Assembly: GCF_003369915.1 (NCBI RefSeq)
Contig: NW_022881614.1
Coordinates: forward strand, 18,640,336-18,704,335
Source of the DNA: Drosophila miranda
Taxonomy: Eukaryota > Arthropoda > Insecta > Diptera > Drosophilidae
Reading direction: 5' to 3'
DNA length: 64,000 nucleotides
This document shows, in pieces, positions 47,021-58,040 of the stretch. The notes under the pieces are model-generated. The model was not told the origin of the DNA, made no database searches, and saw only the letters and a program-made list of their open reading frames with translations. Numbering within the stretch: the stretch's first letter is position 1; each line of letters begins with the position of its first letter. Position numbers and translations under genes: made by a program.

Positions 47021-48137
47021 ACGAGGGGGAACGTTGTGAGTTGCTGCGGACACCGCAACTCTACAGTTATACCCGATACTAAGTCAATATGGCTCTCCTC
47101 CGGCAGACGCCGCTAATATTAAACGACACGACAAAGAATGCGTGCGAGAGAGACGGAAAATCAGTCTGAGCGTGACGTCGGGCGCTGCGTAGCCAGTGCA
47201 AATTGATTTGTTCCTTTTGGGTATAAAAATGATCCGATCTGATCCAGATTCATCAGTCTGATAGATATGGTCATTATCTATGATTCTGCGTTTTTAGTTT
47301 TCTCGAATCTGCAATATTGTGGATGCAACAGATTTTCGTCCTTTGTGGGGGCGGAAGGGGGTGATGCGAAATTCTGAGATATACGTTTTATAGTGAGATC
47401 TAACAGAAGTGCGGATACCAAATTTGGTTACTCTAGCCATAATAGTCTCTGAGATTTGTGGATGCCCCAGATTTTCGTCCTTTGCGGGGGCGGAAGGGGG
47501 TGTGGCGAAATTTGGACACGAAACGGTCAAGGTCCGATATCACAGGAGTGTGGATACCAAATTTGGTTGCTCTGGCTCTTATAGGTTCTGAGATCCTTGA
47601 ACTCATATTTTGCAATTGGCAAAACCGACCATGAAACCTGTGTGTTAGAGAGAGACAGAGCGAGAAAGAATGAAATTGTTTTCTTGATTCTGGCTATAAT
47701 AATTATACGATCTGGTTGAGATTTTACACTCTAGAACATATAGTCATCCTCTACGATTCTGCGTTTTTGGTTTTATCGTATCTTTAAATATGTGGATGCC
47801 ACAGATTTTCGTTCTTTGTGGGGGCGGAAGTGGGCGGGGCGAAGTTTTGAAATATTTTTGTAGCAGTGACATATCACAGAAGTCTGGATCCAAAACATCG
47901 TTGCTCTAGCTCTTATAGTCTTTGATCACTAGGCGCTGAAGGGGACGGACAGACGGACGGACGGACGGACGGACGGACAGACGGATAGACAGACAGGGCT
48001 CAATCGACTCGGCTATTGATTCTGATCAAGAATATATATACTTTATGGGGTCGGAAACGATTCCTTCTGGACGTTACACACATCCACTTTTACCACAAAT
48101 CTTATATACCCCAATACTCATTTTGAGTATCGGGTAT
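47021..48137 (-). mobile_element. Helentron-type element (copy F)
   Basis: Full length in minus orientation, from ACGAGGGGGAACGTTGTGAG with the GAGTTGCTGCGG hairpin to GAGTATCGGGTAT. It is the Helentron within duplication unit 1 and lies between the two gene copies. Confidence 0.9.
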
Positions 48138-48299
48138 AAAAATCTACTCATTTGTAACGTTTCTCAGCATGCCCCTCCATTTACTTCATACCATACCATA
48201 CATATATTAGTATGGACTCGAATTAGTAGATATATTTTATTGTTTTTTTAAATCAAAAGTGAAATACTAAATTCGTTTAAAACTTCCCGTTAATCATCA

Positions 48300-49759
48300 A
48301 TGTGGCCGGATCGATTTTCCTGTGTGCATTTCTGCATTTTGTGCCTCCTGTTCTTGGTAAGTACAGGGGGTTGCTCTTTTCATTTCTCCATGAAACACTG
48401 CGTAAATCAACACAATCCCAGATTATCCGTCAAAATGCGCTACAAGCAGCGCCGGTCCAGCATCTGGCGCCGCATTCTCAAGGCGCACAAGAGTCACTTA
48501 AGGAGCCTGACGTTGAGTTTCAGTGGACAAATAGAACCGGATCTGGATCTCGGTCCAGCTTAGGACTGCTTACTAGCCTGAGCCGTAAGTCCTCCCAGCA
48601 AGTGAGGAAAAAAATCCCACCGATAGTGCATTCTCCCCGAAAAAATAACAAGGACAGTGACAAGCGGGTAAGGAGCCGGGACAAAAAGCGACCTATAGAA
48701 GATGTTTCCAAGGAGATATTTCCAAGCCTACCAGAAGCAGCGCCGGCCCATCGTTCGCAGTCCTCTCGAGTCTTTCACGAGTCACTCAAGGAGCCTCAGG
48801 TTAAGTTTGAGGGGTCAAATAAAACCGATGATAACACGGACCGTGTGGAGACACGGAAATCGGGATCTGGGACCAGCATGGGCCTGCCCACTGGCCTGCG
48901 CCATAAATCCTCCCAGCAAGTGAGGAAAAAAAACCCACCGATAGTGCATTCTCACCGAAAAAAGAACCAGAACAGTGACAAGCGGGTAAGGAGCCGGAAG
49001 AAACAGCGACCTGTAGAAGATCTTTCCAAGGAGATCTTTCCAAGCCTACCAGAAGCTGCGCCGGTCCATCGTTCACAGTACTCTCGACTCACTCACGAGT
49101 CACTCAAGGAGCCTCACGTTGAGTTTCAGGGGCCAAATAAAACCGAGAATAGCAAGGACCATGTAGGGACGTGGAAATCGGGATCGGAGTCCAGCTTGGG
49201 CCTGCCTACTGGCTTGTCCCGTAACTCCTCCCAGCAAGTGCACCCACCGATAGTGCATTCTCCCCGAAAAAATAACCAGAACAGTGACAAGCGGGTAAGG
49301 AGCCGGAAGAAACAGCGACCTATAGAAGATCTGTCCAAGGAAATCTTTCCAAGCCTTCCAGAAGCTGCGCCGACCCATCGTTCGCAGTACTCTCGACTCA
49401 CTCACGAATCACTCAAGGAGCGTCACGTTGAGTTTCAGGGGCCAAATAAAACCGAGAATAACAAGGACCATGTAGAGACACGGAAATCGGGATCGGGGTC
49501 CAGCTTGGGCCTGCCTACTGGCCTGCCCCGTAAATCCTCCCAGCAAATAAAGGAAGAAAAACCACCGATAGTGCATCATTCCCGAAAAAATCAGGAAAGC
49601 GACAAGCAGGGAAGGAGCGATGGCAAACTGCGCCCCATAGAAGATCTTTCCTTTCGTGCCGGGAAAGAGGTAACGACTAAAAGAAGACCAAAAGAACTCA
49701 CCATACCATTAGCGCGCAAAATGATGGGCAACCTGGCCAGGCGAATGGAAAACCCCTAG
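48300..49759 (+). CDS. Unrecognised secreted protein with four ~100-residue repeats (copy 2)
   Basis: It has the same structure as copy 1: signal-peptide exon 48300-48356, a 65-bp intron (48357-48421), and repeat exon 48422-49759. The frame is fully open. Compared with copy 1, I count seven amino-acid differences (Gln to Lys, Tyr to Ser twice, Asp to Val, Asn to Ser, Tyr to His, Pro to His) and one synonymous change. Both copies therefore seem able to make protein, and the duplication is very recent. The flanks are also duplicated, so the promoter region (the 162 bp before the ATG) is present in both. Function is unknown; a secreted, repeat-built, basic protein could be a seminal, cuticular or peptide-precursor product. 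Confidence 0.72.
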
Positions 49760-49769
49760 GCTGTCACCT

Positions 49770-50153
49770 ATGGCGGTGTGTGGCACGACACTCGTCTCGC
49801 TGTCGCTCATTTCAGTAGAATGCCCCGAATTCATCTGGTATCGTCGCCATTACTATCCCGATGATGCCAAGCTTGTCAGCGTGTGCAACACTAAGTCGAC
49901 CCTGTATTATTCCTACCATTTCAAATGGATCCAAAAGACGTCTTGGAAATGGGTGGCACACCATGTCTACGAGAAGCCCTTCGATTTCAGACGGATTAGC
50001 TCTGAAGCGAGGGAATCCGTTCACGACGACGAATGCCACAGCCTTGGCAAGAAAAGAAAGACCACGGTCCTTGAACATCTTGATTGTGTCCTTAAGGCCT
50101 ATCAAGAAATGGAATACCGTATGCCCCAATATCCAAAGCGTCAGGACGGATGA
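49770..50153 (+). CDS. Downstream 127-codon frame (copy 2)
   Basis: This is the duplicate of 46606-46989, differing by one residue near the start (Pro to Leu, upstream of the possible splice acceptor) and one silent change. Its preservation suggests a real coding segment, but its link to the repeat gene is unresolved as in copy 1. Confidence 0.4.
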   Translation: MAVCGTTLVSLSLISVECPEFIWYRRHYYPDDAKLVSVCNTKSTLYYSYHFKWIQKTSWKWVAHHVYEKPFDFRRISSEARESVHDDECHSLGKKRKTTVLEHLDCVLKAYQEMEYRMPQYPKRQDG

Positions 50154-50184
50154 TAGTTTAAGAATCCGCAAAGAAACAAATGAA

Positions 50185-51274
50185 ACGAGGGGGAACGTTG
50201 TGAGTTGCTGCGGACACCGCAACTCTACAGTTATACCCGATACTAAGTCAATATGGATCTCCTCCGGCAGACGCAGCTAATATTAAACGACACGACAAAG
50301 AATGCGTGCGAGAGAGACAGAAAATCAGTCTGAGCGTGACGTCGGGCGCTGCGTAGCCAGTGCAAATTGATTTGTTCCTTTTGGGTATAAAAATGATCCG
50401 ATCTGATCCAGATTCAGCAGTCTGATAGATATGGTTATTATCTATGATTCTGCGTTTTTAGTTTTCTCGAATCTGCAATATTGTGGATGCAACAGATTTT
50501 CGTCCTTTGTGGGGGCGGAAGGGGGGGGGGTGAAATTCTGAGATATACGTTTTATAGTGAGATCTAACAGAAGTGCGGATACCAAATTTGATTACTCTAG
50601 CCATAATAGTCTCTGAGATTTGTGGATGCCCCAGATTTTCGTTCTTTGCGGGGGCGGAAGGGGGTGTGGCGAAATTTGGACACGAAACGGTCAAGGTCCG
50701 ATATCACAGGAGTGTGGATACCAAATTTGGTTGCTCTGGCTCTTATAGGTTCTGAGATCCTTGAACTCATATCTTGCAATTGGCAAAAACCGACCATGAA
50801 ACCTGTGTGTTAGAGAGAGACAGAGCGAGAAAGAATGAAATTGTTTTCTTGATTCTGGCTATAATAATTATACGATCTGGTTGAGATTTTACACTCTAGA
50901 ACATATAGTCATCCTCTACGACTCTGTGTTTTTGGTTTTATCGTATCTTTAAAAATGTGGATGCCACATATTTTCGTCCTTTGTGGGGGCGGAAGTGGGC
51001 GGGGCGAAGTTTTGAAATATTTTTGTAGCAGTGACATATCACAGAAGTCTGGATCCAAAACATCGTTGCTCTAGCTCTTATAGTCTTTGAGCACTAGGCG
51101 CTGAAGGGGACGGACAGACGGACGGACGGACAGACGGACAGACAGACATGGCTCAATCGACTCGGCTATTGATGCTGATCAAGAATATATATACTTAATG
51201 GGGTCGGAAACGATTCCTTCTGGACGTTACACACATCCACTTTTACCACAAATCTAATATACCCCAATACTCAT
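50185..51274 (-). mobile_element. Helentron-type element (copy G), left end truncated
   Basis: Minus orientation, part of duplication unit 2. It ends at CCCCAATACTCAT, lacking the last GAGTATCGGGTAT. The following 157 bp (51275-51431) hold nothing I recognise. Confidence 0.88.
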
Positions 51275-51431
51275 AAATGCCAGACCTCTGATCCATAGAT
51301 TTCATCCGTGTAAAACAATTTACTAAGGTCAATCGTGGTACACTTTTCTCGCGGTTTTCTATCTTTGAAATTGTGTTAAATTCTCTGTATGCTCGTTATA
51401 TCGTGATAATCTTATATCTTCTATATGTATA

Positions 51432-52537
51432 ACGAGGGGGAACGTTGTGAGTTGCTGCGGACACCGCAACTCTACAGTTATACCCGATACTAAGTCAGTA
51501 TGGCTCTCCTCCGGCAGACGCAGCTAATGTTAAACGACACGACAAAGAGTGCGTGCGAGAGAGACAGAAAATCAGTCTGAGCGTGACGTCGGGCGCTGCG
51601 AAGCCAGTGCAAATTGATTTGTTCCTTTTGGCTATAAAAATTATCTGATCTGGTCCAGATTCAGCAATCTGATAGATATGGTCATTATCTATGATTCTGC
51701 GTTTTTAGTTTTCTCAAATGTGCAATATTGTGGATGCAACAGATTTTCGTTTGTTGTGTGGGCGGAAGGGGGTGGGGCGAAATTCTGAGATATACGTTTT
51801 ATAGTGAGATCTAACAGAAGTGCGGATACCAAATTTGGTTACTCTAGCCTTAATAGTCTCTGAGATTTGTGGATGCCCCAGTTTTTCGTCCTTTGCGGGG
51901 GCGGAAGGGGGTGTGGCGAAATTTGGACACGAAACGGTCAAGGTCCGATATCACAGGAGTGTGGATACCAAATTTGGTTGCTCTGGCTCTTATAGGTTCT
52001 GAGATCCTTGAACTCATATCTTGCAATTGGCAAAACCGACCATGAAACCTGTGTGTTAGAGAGAGACAGAGCGAGAAAGAATGAAATTGTTTTCTTGATT
52101 CTGGCTATAATAATTATACGATCTGGTTCAGATTTTGCACTCTAGAAGATATAGTCATCTTCTACGATTCTCCGTTTTTAGTTTTCTCGTATCGTCGAAA
52201 TTGTGGATGCCACAGATTTTCGCCCTTTGTGGGGGCGGAAGTGGGCGGGGCAAAGTTTTGAAATATTCTTGTAGGAGTGACATATCCACAGAAGTCTGGA
52301 TCCAAAACATCGTTGCTCTCGCTCTTATAGTCTTTGAGCACTAGGCGCTGAAGGGGACGGACAGACGGACGGACGGACAGACGGACAGACAGACAGGGCT
52401 CAATCGACTCGGCTATTGATGCTGATCAAGAATATATATACTTTATGGGGTCGGAAACGATTCCTTCTGGACGTTACACACATCCACTTTTACCACAAAT
52501 CTAATATACCCCAATACTCATTTTGAGTATCGGGTAT
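51432..52537 (-). mobile_element. Helentron-type element (copy H), full length
   Basis: Minus orientation with both ends intact (ACGAGGGGGAACG and GAGTATCGGGTAT). It diverges from F and G in the last third, for example near 52135-52270, so it is an independent insertion. Confidence 0.9.
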
Positions 52538-52681
52538 AAATATAAGGCATACTAATCCAACGTAACAATTATTTCGTTTTTATTTGTATCTGCATTTTAG
52601 CCAATTAAATTTCTTTCACTTTGTCAGATAATTTTGGATAGGATCGATCTGCACGAATATGAAAATTTCAGCCCCTCAGAG

Positions 52682-53106
52682 CTAACAATCTTTATACTCT
52701 ACGCATTTCCAACAACATTCCGGATACTCCAGTGCCGTGTTTATACCATTCGTCTCGCACTCGGCGAAAGTGGCTGGCTGTTGGCAGCTAGAATGAAGGA
52801 AGGAGAGGAATGGAATTTTTCAGTAAGCTAGGAACCGGAAATATAATTCGGGGGTATACTTACTAGATAAGGTGGCCATGTGTTCTTTCTTTATGCCATA
52901 CGCACGAATAAATGCCACAATAATCTTTTGACTTCTTACTAAACCCAAGGGCTACAGTAATATTGTTCTCATCCACAAGTGCGCAATGGCTTTTGTTTCT
53001 TTCCCAATATCCAGGGATAATGTAACTGTATGTTTTATTTCTATAATATCCTCCATCGTGCCTTATGATTGTTTTGGGAGGGATCCAATACCAAAGCCCG
53101 GCATCT
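52682..53106 (-). CDS. Single-VWC-domain (Vago-like) secreted peptide gene B, partial
   Basis: The exon from 53106 to 52863 encodes WYWIPPKTIIRHDGGYYR, then SHC, DYCGIYSC; a GT-AG intron (52862-52788) leads to YC, FAEC, YPECCWKCVEYKDC and TAG at 52682-52684. Intron position and phase match gene A exactly. The pattern is the single von Willebrand C domain of small secreted insect peptides. A splice acceptor (CTTACAG) precedes the first exon seen, but I could not find an upstream exon with an ATG and signal peptide in a matching frame, so the gene may have lost its start or have a more distant first exon. TATAAAAGG lies at 53204-53212 on the same strand. Confidence 0.6.
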
Positions 53107-53203
53107 CTGTAAGCAATCAAAGTATTTACGAATCATGATTACGGAACGGACCAGCCAGACAAGACTTCTTCCAACTCAATGAACGATTCTACGACGGAAA
53201 CTG

Positions 53204-53212
53204 CCTTTTATA
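53204..53212 (-). promoter_or_regulatory. TATA box upstream of SVC gene B
   Basis: The minus strand reads TATAAAAGG, about 100 bp before the first recognised exon of the SVC gene. Position and sequence fit a TATA promoter, as is usual for inducible secreted-peptide genes. Confidence 0.55.
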
Positions 53213-53555
53213 GTAAATATTTTCAAAAATTTCTGCAACACTTGCGATTTACCTGAAAACATGAAACAAAACCAAGGCTCAGCCGAGTTCCGCTTCCCCC
53301 TGAGTCAACCGAGTCAACCGTACGGGTGGGTGCCTAACATTAACCAACTGTCACAATTATTCCGAATCGAATGGAATATATGTACATATAATCGCAATAT
53401 TAGCGGATGCCGTTCTTATGGTCTGGTCCTTTCTAAATGTATGCCTAAACTTATTGAAATTGAATACTTATTTACTCAATTGACATATATGTTAATATCA
53501 TTAACTTTGATCTGAAATCCTAATTAAATAAGCAAAATCTCACTTTTTCTGTTTT

Positions 53556-54574
53556 TATCCCCGATAGTCAAAATGAGTATTGGGGTATATTAGATTTGTG
53601 GTAAAAGTGGATGTGTGTAACGTCCAGAAGGAATCGTTTCCGACCCCATAAAGTATATATATTCTTGATCAGCATCAATAGCCGAGTCGATTGAGCCATG
53701 TCTGTCTGTCCGTCCGTCCGTCTGTCCGTCTGTCCGTCCGTCCGTCTGTCCGTCCCCTTCAGCGCCTAGTGCTCAAAGACTATATGAGCTAGAGGAACGA
53801 TGTTTTGGATCCAGACTTCTGGGATGATATGTCACTGCTACAAGAATATTTCAAAACTTTGCCCCGCCCACTTCCGCCCCCACAAAGGGCGAAAGTCTGT
53901 GGCATCCACAATTTCTACGGTACGAGAAAACTAAAATGCAAAATCTGAACCAGATCGTATAATTATTACAGCTAGAATCAAGAAAACAATTTCAATCTTT
54001 CTCGCTCTGTCTCTCTCTAACACACAGGTTTCATGGTCGGTTTTGCCAATTGCAAAATATGAGTTCAAGGATCTCAGAACCCATAAAAGCTAGAGCAACC
54101 AAATTTGGTATCCACACTCCTGTGATATCGGACCTTGACCGTTTTGTGTCAAAATTGCGCTAGAGTAACCAAATTTGGTATCCGCCCTCCTGTTAGATCG
54201 CACTATAAAACGTATATCTCAAAGTTTCGCCCCACCCCCTTCCGCCCACACAAAGGACGAAAATCTGTTGCATCCACAATATTGCAGATACGAGAAAACT
54301 AAAAACGCAGAATCATAGATAACGACCAGCTCTATCAGATTACTGAATCTGGATCAGATCGGATTATTTTTGTAGCCAAAAGCAAGAAATCAATTTGCAG
54401 TGGTCGCGCAGCGCCCGACGTCACGCTCAGACTGATTTTCTGTCTCTCTCGCACGCACGCTTTGTCGTGTCGTTTAATATTAGCGGCGTCTGCCGGAGGA
54501 GAGCCATTTTGACTTAGTATCGGGTATAAATGTAGAGTTGCGGTGTCCGCAGCAACTCACAACGTTCCCCCTCG
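53556..54574 (+). mobile_element. Helentron-type element (copy I)
   Basis: Plus orientation, with a variant left end (ATCCCCGATAGTCAAAATGA) and normal right end (CCCTCG). It is more diverged than copies A-H, with a deletion near 54155 that fuses two of the internal repeats. It lies 3' of the proteasome gene. Confidence 0.88.
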
Positions 54575-54894
54575 TTTTTTGTTGTTTTTAGTCATAGTCA
54601 GAATGATGATTCTTGACCACAGTTTTTCTAGTCTTTCTAAGTATTAAACTTTATAAAAAAAAAATTTCAGAAAATTGGCCCAATCTCGGCTTGTGGTAGC
54701 TTTTGTACATGAGAGAAGCAGTTTAGCTCCTTTGATAAATCCTACAAAAATATGCACGCATATCACATCATATATTTATGATCACCATGACCGCATTCAG
54801 TTTTGAAATTTTATTTCACGTTCTTCAAATACAAAACAAGGATCGCCCTAAAGTAATTTGGGTATAGTATGTATGTAGCTGTCTACCATTGAAC

Positions 54895-55843
54895 CTAAGA
54901 CTTGGGTTGTTTGGCCTGCTTCTCCTTCTTGGCGGCTTCGGTTTCGGCCTGCAGTTTATTGTACTTTTCGATCAGCTTCTCCACATCGGGCTTATCCAGC
55001 ACACTGTAGACGGTGGTATTCTTGACGCGCTGCAGGGTGGCCATCTCCACCTTTTCTGGAGTCAGCTTAGTGGTGTCCAAAGTCATGCTTAGCACCTTTA
55101 CGGCCAGATCTTTCGCATCCTCTAGCTTAATGGATGGTTTGTCGGCCAGTTCCTGTTTCAGCATGGATATGGCAGCGCCGAAGTTATTGCCAATGCAAGT
55201 AGCCTTCCAGCCACCGTAGTTGCCGCTGGGATCAGACTGGTAGAGCTGATAGCCGTACTTATTGTCCCAGCCCATGTAGAGAAGAGAAACGCCAAAGGGA
55301 CGTTTGCCGCCGTACTGAGTGTAAGCTTGCTTGATGTCGCACAAGTGGGACACCAGCTGCTCGCATGGAATCACCTCTCCATAGCTGAATTGGTAGCGTT
55401 GGGCTATCAAACGCAGCTCCGCGGTCAGCACATTGGCATCGGATGTGATACCGGCCACAGAGCAAACCATGTTCCTGTAAGTCAGTCATTTTCAATACTG
55501 TTTATAGATATAGACAAATGGCACTCACTCGTTCAGACGGTAGATCTTCTCCGATGGTATGGCGCTGTCCAGCAATTTGTTGGTGCTACGGCATTCAGCG
55601 GCTAGCAAAATGCCATCTTCGGCCAGTATGCCGAGACAAGTGCCGGCATGGGAGATGGCCTCCATTGCGTATTCGACCTGGTAGAGGCGGCCCTCCGGCG
55701 AGAAAATCGTGGTGCGGGAATCATAGCGGCGCGCCTAAAAAGACGAATATGTATATGAGTGTAAGCTTAAGCTACCCGCATTTTAACAAGTCAAATGCAT
55801 ATGAATGATGCACAACCAGCTGCGTGTTGCAGTTACTTACCAT
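54895..55843 (-). CDS. Prosalpha3: Proteasome subunit alpha-3 (PSMA4 orthologue), intact
   Basis: Exons on the minus strand are 55843-55841 (ATG alone), 55734-55529 and 55474-54895, with GT-AG introns of 106 and 54 bp. The 262-residue protein starts [20 protein letters not shown], with the alpha-subunit signature [20 protein letters not shown] and then [17 protein letters not shown]. The C-terminal end is Lys-rich. Length and sequence fit alpha-3, one of seven alpha subunits that form the outer rings of the 20S proteasome and gate substrate entry. Alpha subunits are not themselves proteolytic. The frame is undamaged, unlike CDK5RAP3 in the same window. AATAAA on the minus strand near 54811 probably ends the transcript. 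Confidence 0.95.
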
Positions 55844-55963
55844 TGTCAGTTTCTAGAAATTTACGAGTTTACTTGCAAAATTGAACACAAGAAATTTACT
55901 TGTCATTCAATGTAAGGTTGCCAGAAAGTCTGCTTAACGCGTCCCATTAGAGCTGGAAGAACA

Positions 55964-55982
55964 ATCGATGTCACTATCGATA
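55964..55982. promoter_or_regulatory. DRE boxes upstream of Prosalpha3
   Basis: TATCGATA (55975-55982) is a perfect DREF-binding element, with ATCGAT just beside it at 55964-55969, about 120-140 bp upstream of the ATG. DREF drives many growth and housekeeping genes in Drosophila, which fits a proteasome gene. Confidence 0.6.
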
Positions 55983-56479
55983 CAGGGCTGCATAATAAAA
56001 AAAAACAATAGATAATTAAAATAAAACTTAATTTTCTTTAAACAGAGTTATTTTTGTACAAGCACAAAATTCCAAACTGTGCTCCAATTCCCACTATTTC
56101 ATATATCTGTAGTAACAGCATAGCGGCAGAGTTGTATATTTTCTTATCGCTCATCCCTAGATTGACTCGACTTGCTTGCGAATACGCGCGAATTTTTTAA
56201 TTGTTTTTGTTCAAAAAAACGTTGTTCAACACTGGTATGGCGCGTACCTAAAATTGTTTGCGAAAGGAAAAAATGAACATATTTCAAGACGTTCGCTGAT
56301 AGTTTTAATCAAAAAGACATTTTCCGAAGCTTCTGGGGGCGCCTCACACGCCTACGAAGACGGCGCGAAGAAATTCCCAAAGCTTCATCAATTAAGTCGA
56401 AAAACCTGGAATTTACTGCATGGCGTTCCGGAATAACTCTTAAAACGGCTCTTGGAACTCCGTCTGGACCCTGAGAAGC

Positions 56480-58040
56480 ATGGCAAGCATAGGAAAGACA
56501 AGGATGGCCACGGACAAGGCGACGGGAGTTAAAATTCGCATGGAAACGCTGAAAAAAAGGGAAGGAGAAGCTAAATCCGCCATGCGGGTAGGAGTGAATA
56601 TGGCGGCAAAAACGGCTCCGCAGTTTTTGGCTTCTAAACTGCTGTGCAAGAAACCAAACTTGTCGACGTACGTGTCGACAAACATGTCCACGAACACGAC
56701 ACAAGCATGACATCAAACATTTCTACGACGAAAGAGAGAGAGAAGACTGACGCGGTTTGTGTGGCTTCCGTGAGTACGAAAAACGGAAATAACCGCAAAA
56801 TCATCGTTAACAATTATTATGAGGGGCATAAAGGCCCATACATTGTTTGTATCGACAAAATGAGTGCGAATAATGCCAGAATTGCTATAAACCAGTTTGA
56901 TCTATCCGATCTGCTGCTGAAACAGGGCATTAGCGATATCGAGGAGGTTGCTAGAATGTGCTATGGCAGGTGCAAGATTGTGTGCGGGTCGGCGGAGGGT
57001 GCAAACGGGCTAGTGGAAAACAGTGTTTTCGCTGCTCAAGGGTACTCAACCCGAATCTTTAGGCACTTCGTCCAAAAAGCAGGGTTAATTTTTGGGATCC
57101 CCGGGCACTACTTGGAGGAACAGCTAGCGGAGCTTGTAACCTCGGATATCCCAATTGAGGAGATAGTTCGGATTACTCGAAGGGATAGAGCATCGGGGGA
57201 ACGTGTACCTACTGGCAGGGTGAAACTCTGGTTCAGAGGAGAGCAGTTACCAACCAAAATCAATTTTCTATATTCTAAAGTAGAAGTGAAACCTTTTGTT
57301 CAGCTTATTCAATGTTTCAGGTGTTTTAGGTTTGGCCATCTGGCGCAACATTGCAAGACTGGAGCGAAATGTTTCATATGCGGACAAGATCACAGCAAAG
57401 ATATTATCTGCTCAGGGCTGGTCTGTGCTAACTGCAAGGGGGAACATGCTGCCCCCCACCCGCAGTGTGAGGCCAGGAAAAAAGCGTACGCCATTCAAAA
57501 GTGTATGACACTGGAAAACCTAACTAGAGCTGAGGTCAAGGCTAGATATCCGATCCTTTTGATAGAACTTCCACCAACCTAAGGGATCAAGGGGAATTTC
57601 CTAGACCCAGTTGGCAATCTAACCGCTCCCCTGATTTCTTAAATAACAGCTTAGAGTCCGCCAGGGAAATTCATTCTGTCACCTCTTTCGCGGAAGTGAC
57701 CAAATCCAATAGGGTTGCCGCCCGGAACGCAGAGGCGGCCAAGGCAGCAGCCAACATGGCAGAGTGGAAGAACTCAATAAACTCAGACTACGTCCAAATG
57801 AGCGAGAAATTTGTGAGATCTTCATCCGTGGCATCTTCTTTGGCCCAGGATAAGCTAAACGCACTAGGAGCCAAACTCACAGCGTTCCTGATTGATCCAA
57901 ACAACATCATTAAAGGGGATTCTATAGCGAATAAATTTATTAAGGAAATTAGAGAATTTGTCAATGCTTCCAACGCAGAACTAGATAGGCGTCAGATTGC
58001 CCAAGGGATGGCAGTTGGTTCTCAAAACATCCAACAATGA
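56480..58040 (+). pseudogene. I-clade ORF1 (gag-like nucleic-acid-binding protein), frameshifted
   Basis: An N-terminal basic segment (56480-56710) overlaps the main frame (56644-57582), and a third segment in another frame (57696-58040) completes the protein. Three CCHC-type knuckles are present: CFRCFRFGHLAQHC, CFICGQDHSKDIIC and CANCKGEHAAPHPQC. The product would package element RNA. The ORF1 stop TGA overlaps the ORF2 start as ATGA at 58037-58040. Confidence 0.82.

Larger units (their letters stand above)
44974..48137 (+). repeat. 3164-bp tandem duplication, unit 1 (repeat-protein gene plus Helentron)
   Basis: Positions 44974-48137 and 48138-51274 correspond base for base at a constant offset of 3164: gene starts 45136/48300, stops 46595/49759, second frames 46606/49770, Helentron starts 47021/50185. 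Because a Helentron lies on each side of the gene, unequal exchange between Helentron copies would create this arrangement. Confidence 0.93.
48138..51274 (+). repeat. 3164-bp tandem duplication, unit 2
   Basis: This is the second copy of 44974-48137. The Helentron at its end (copy G) lacks the last ~27 bp, so the unit stops at 51274. Confidence 0.92.
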
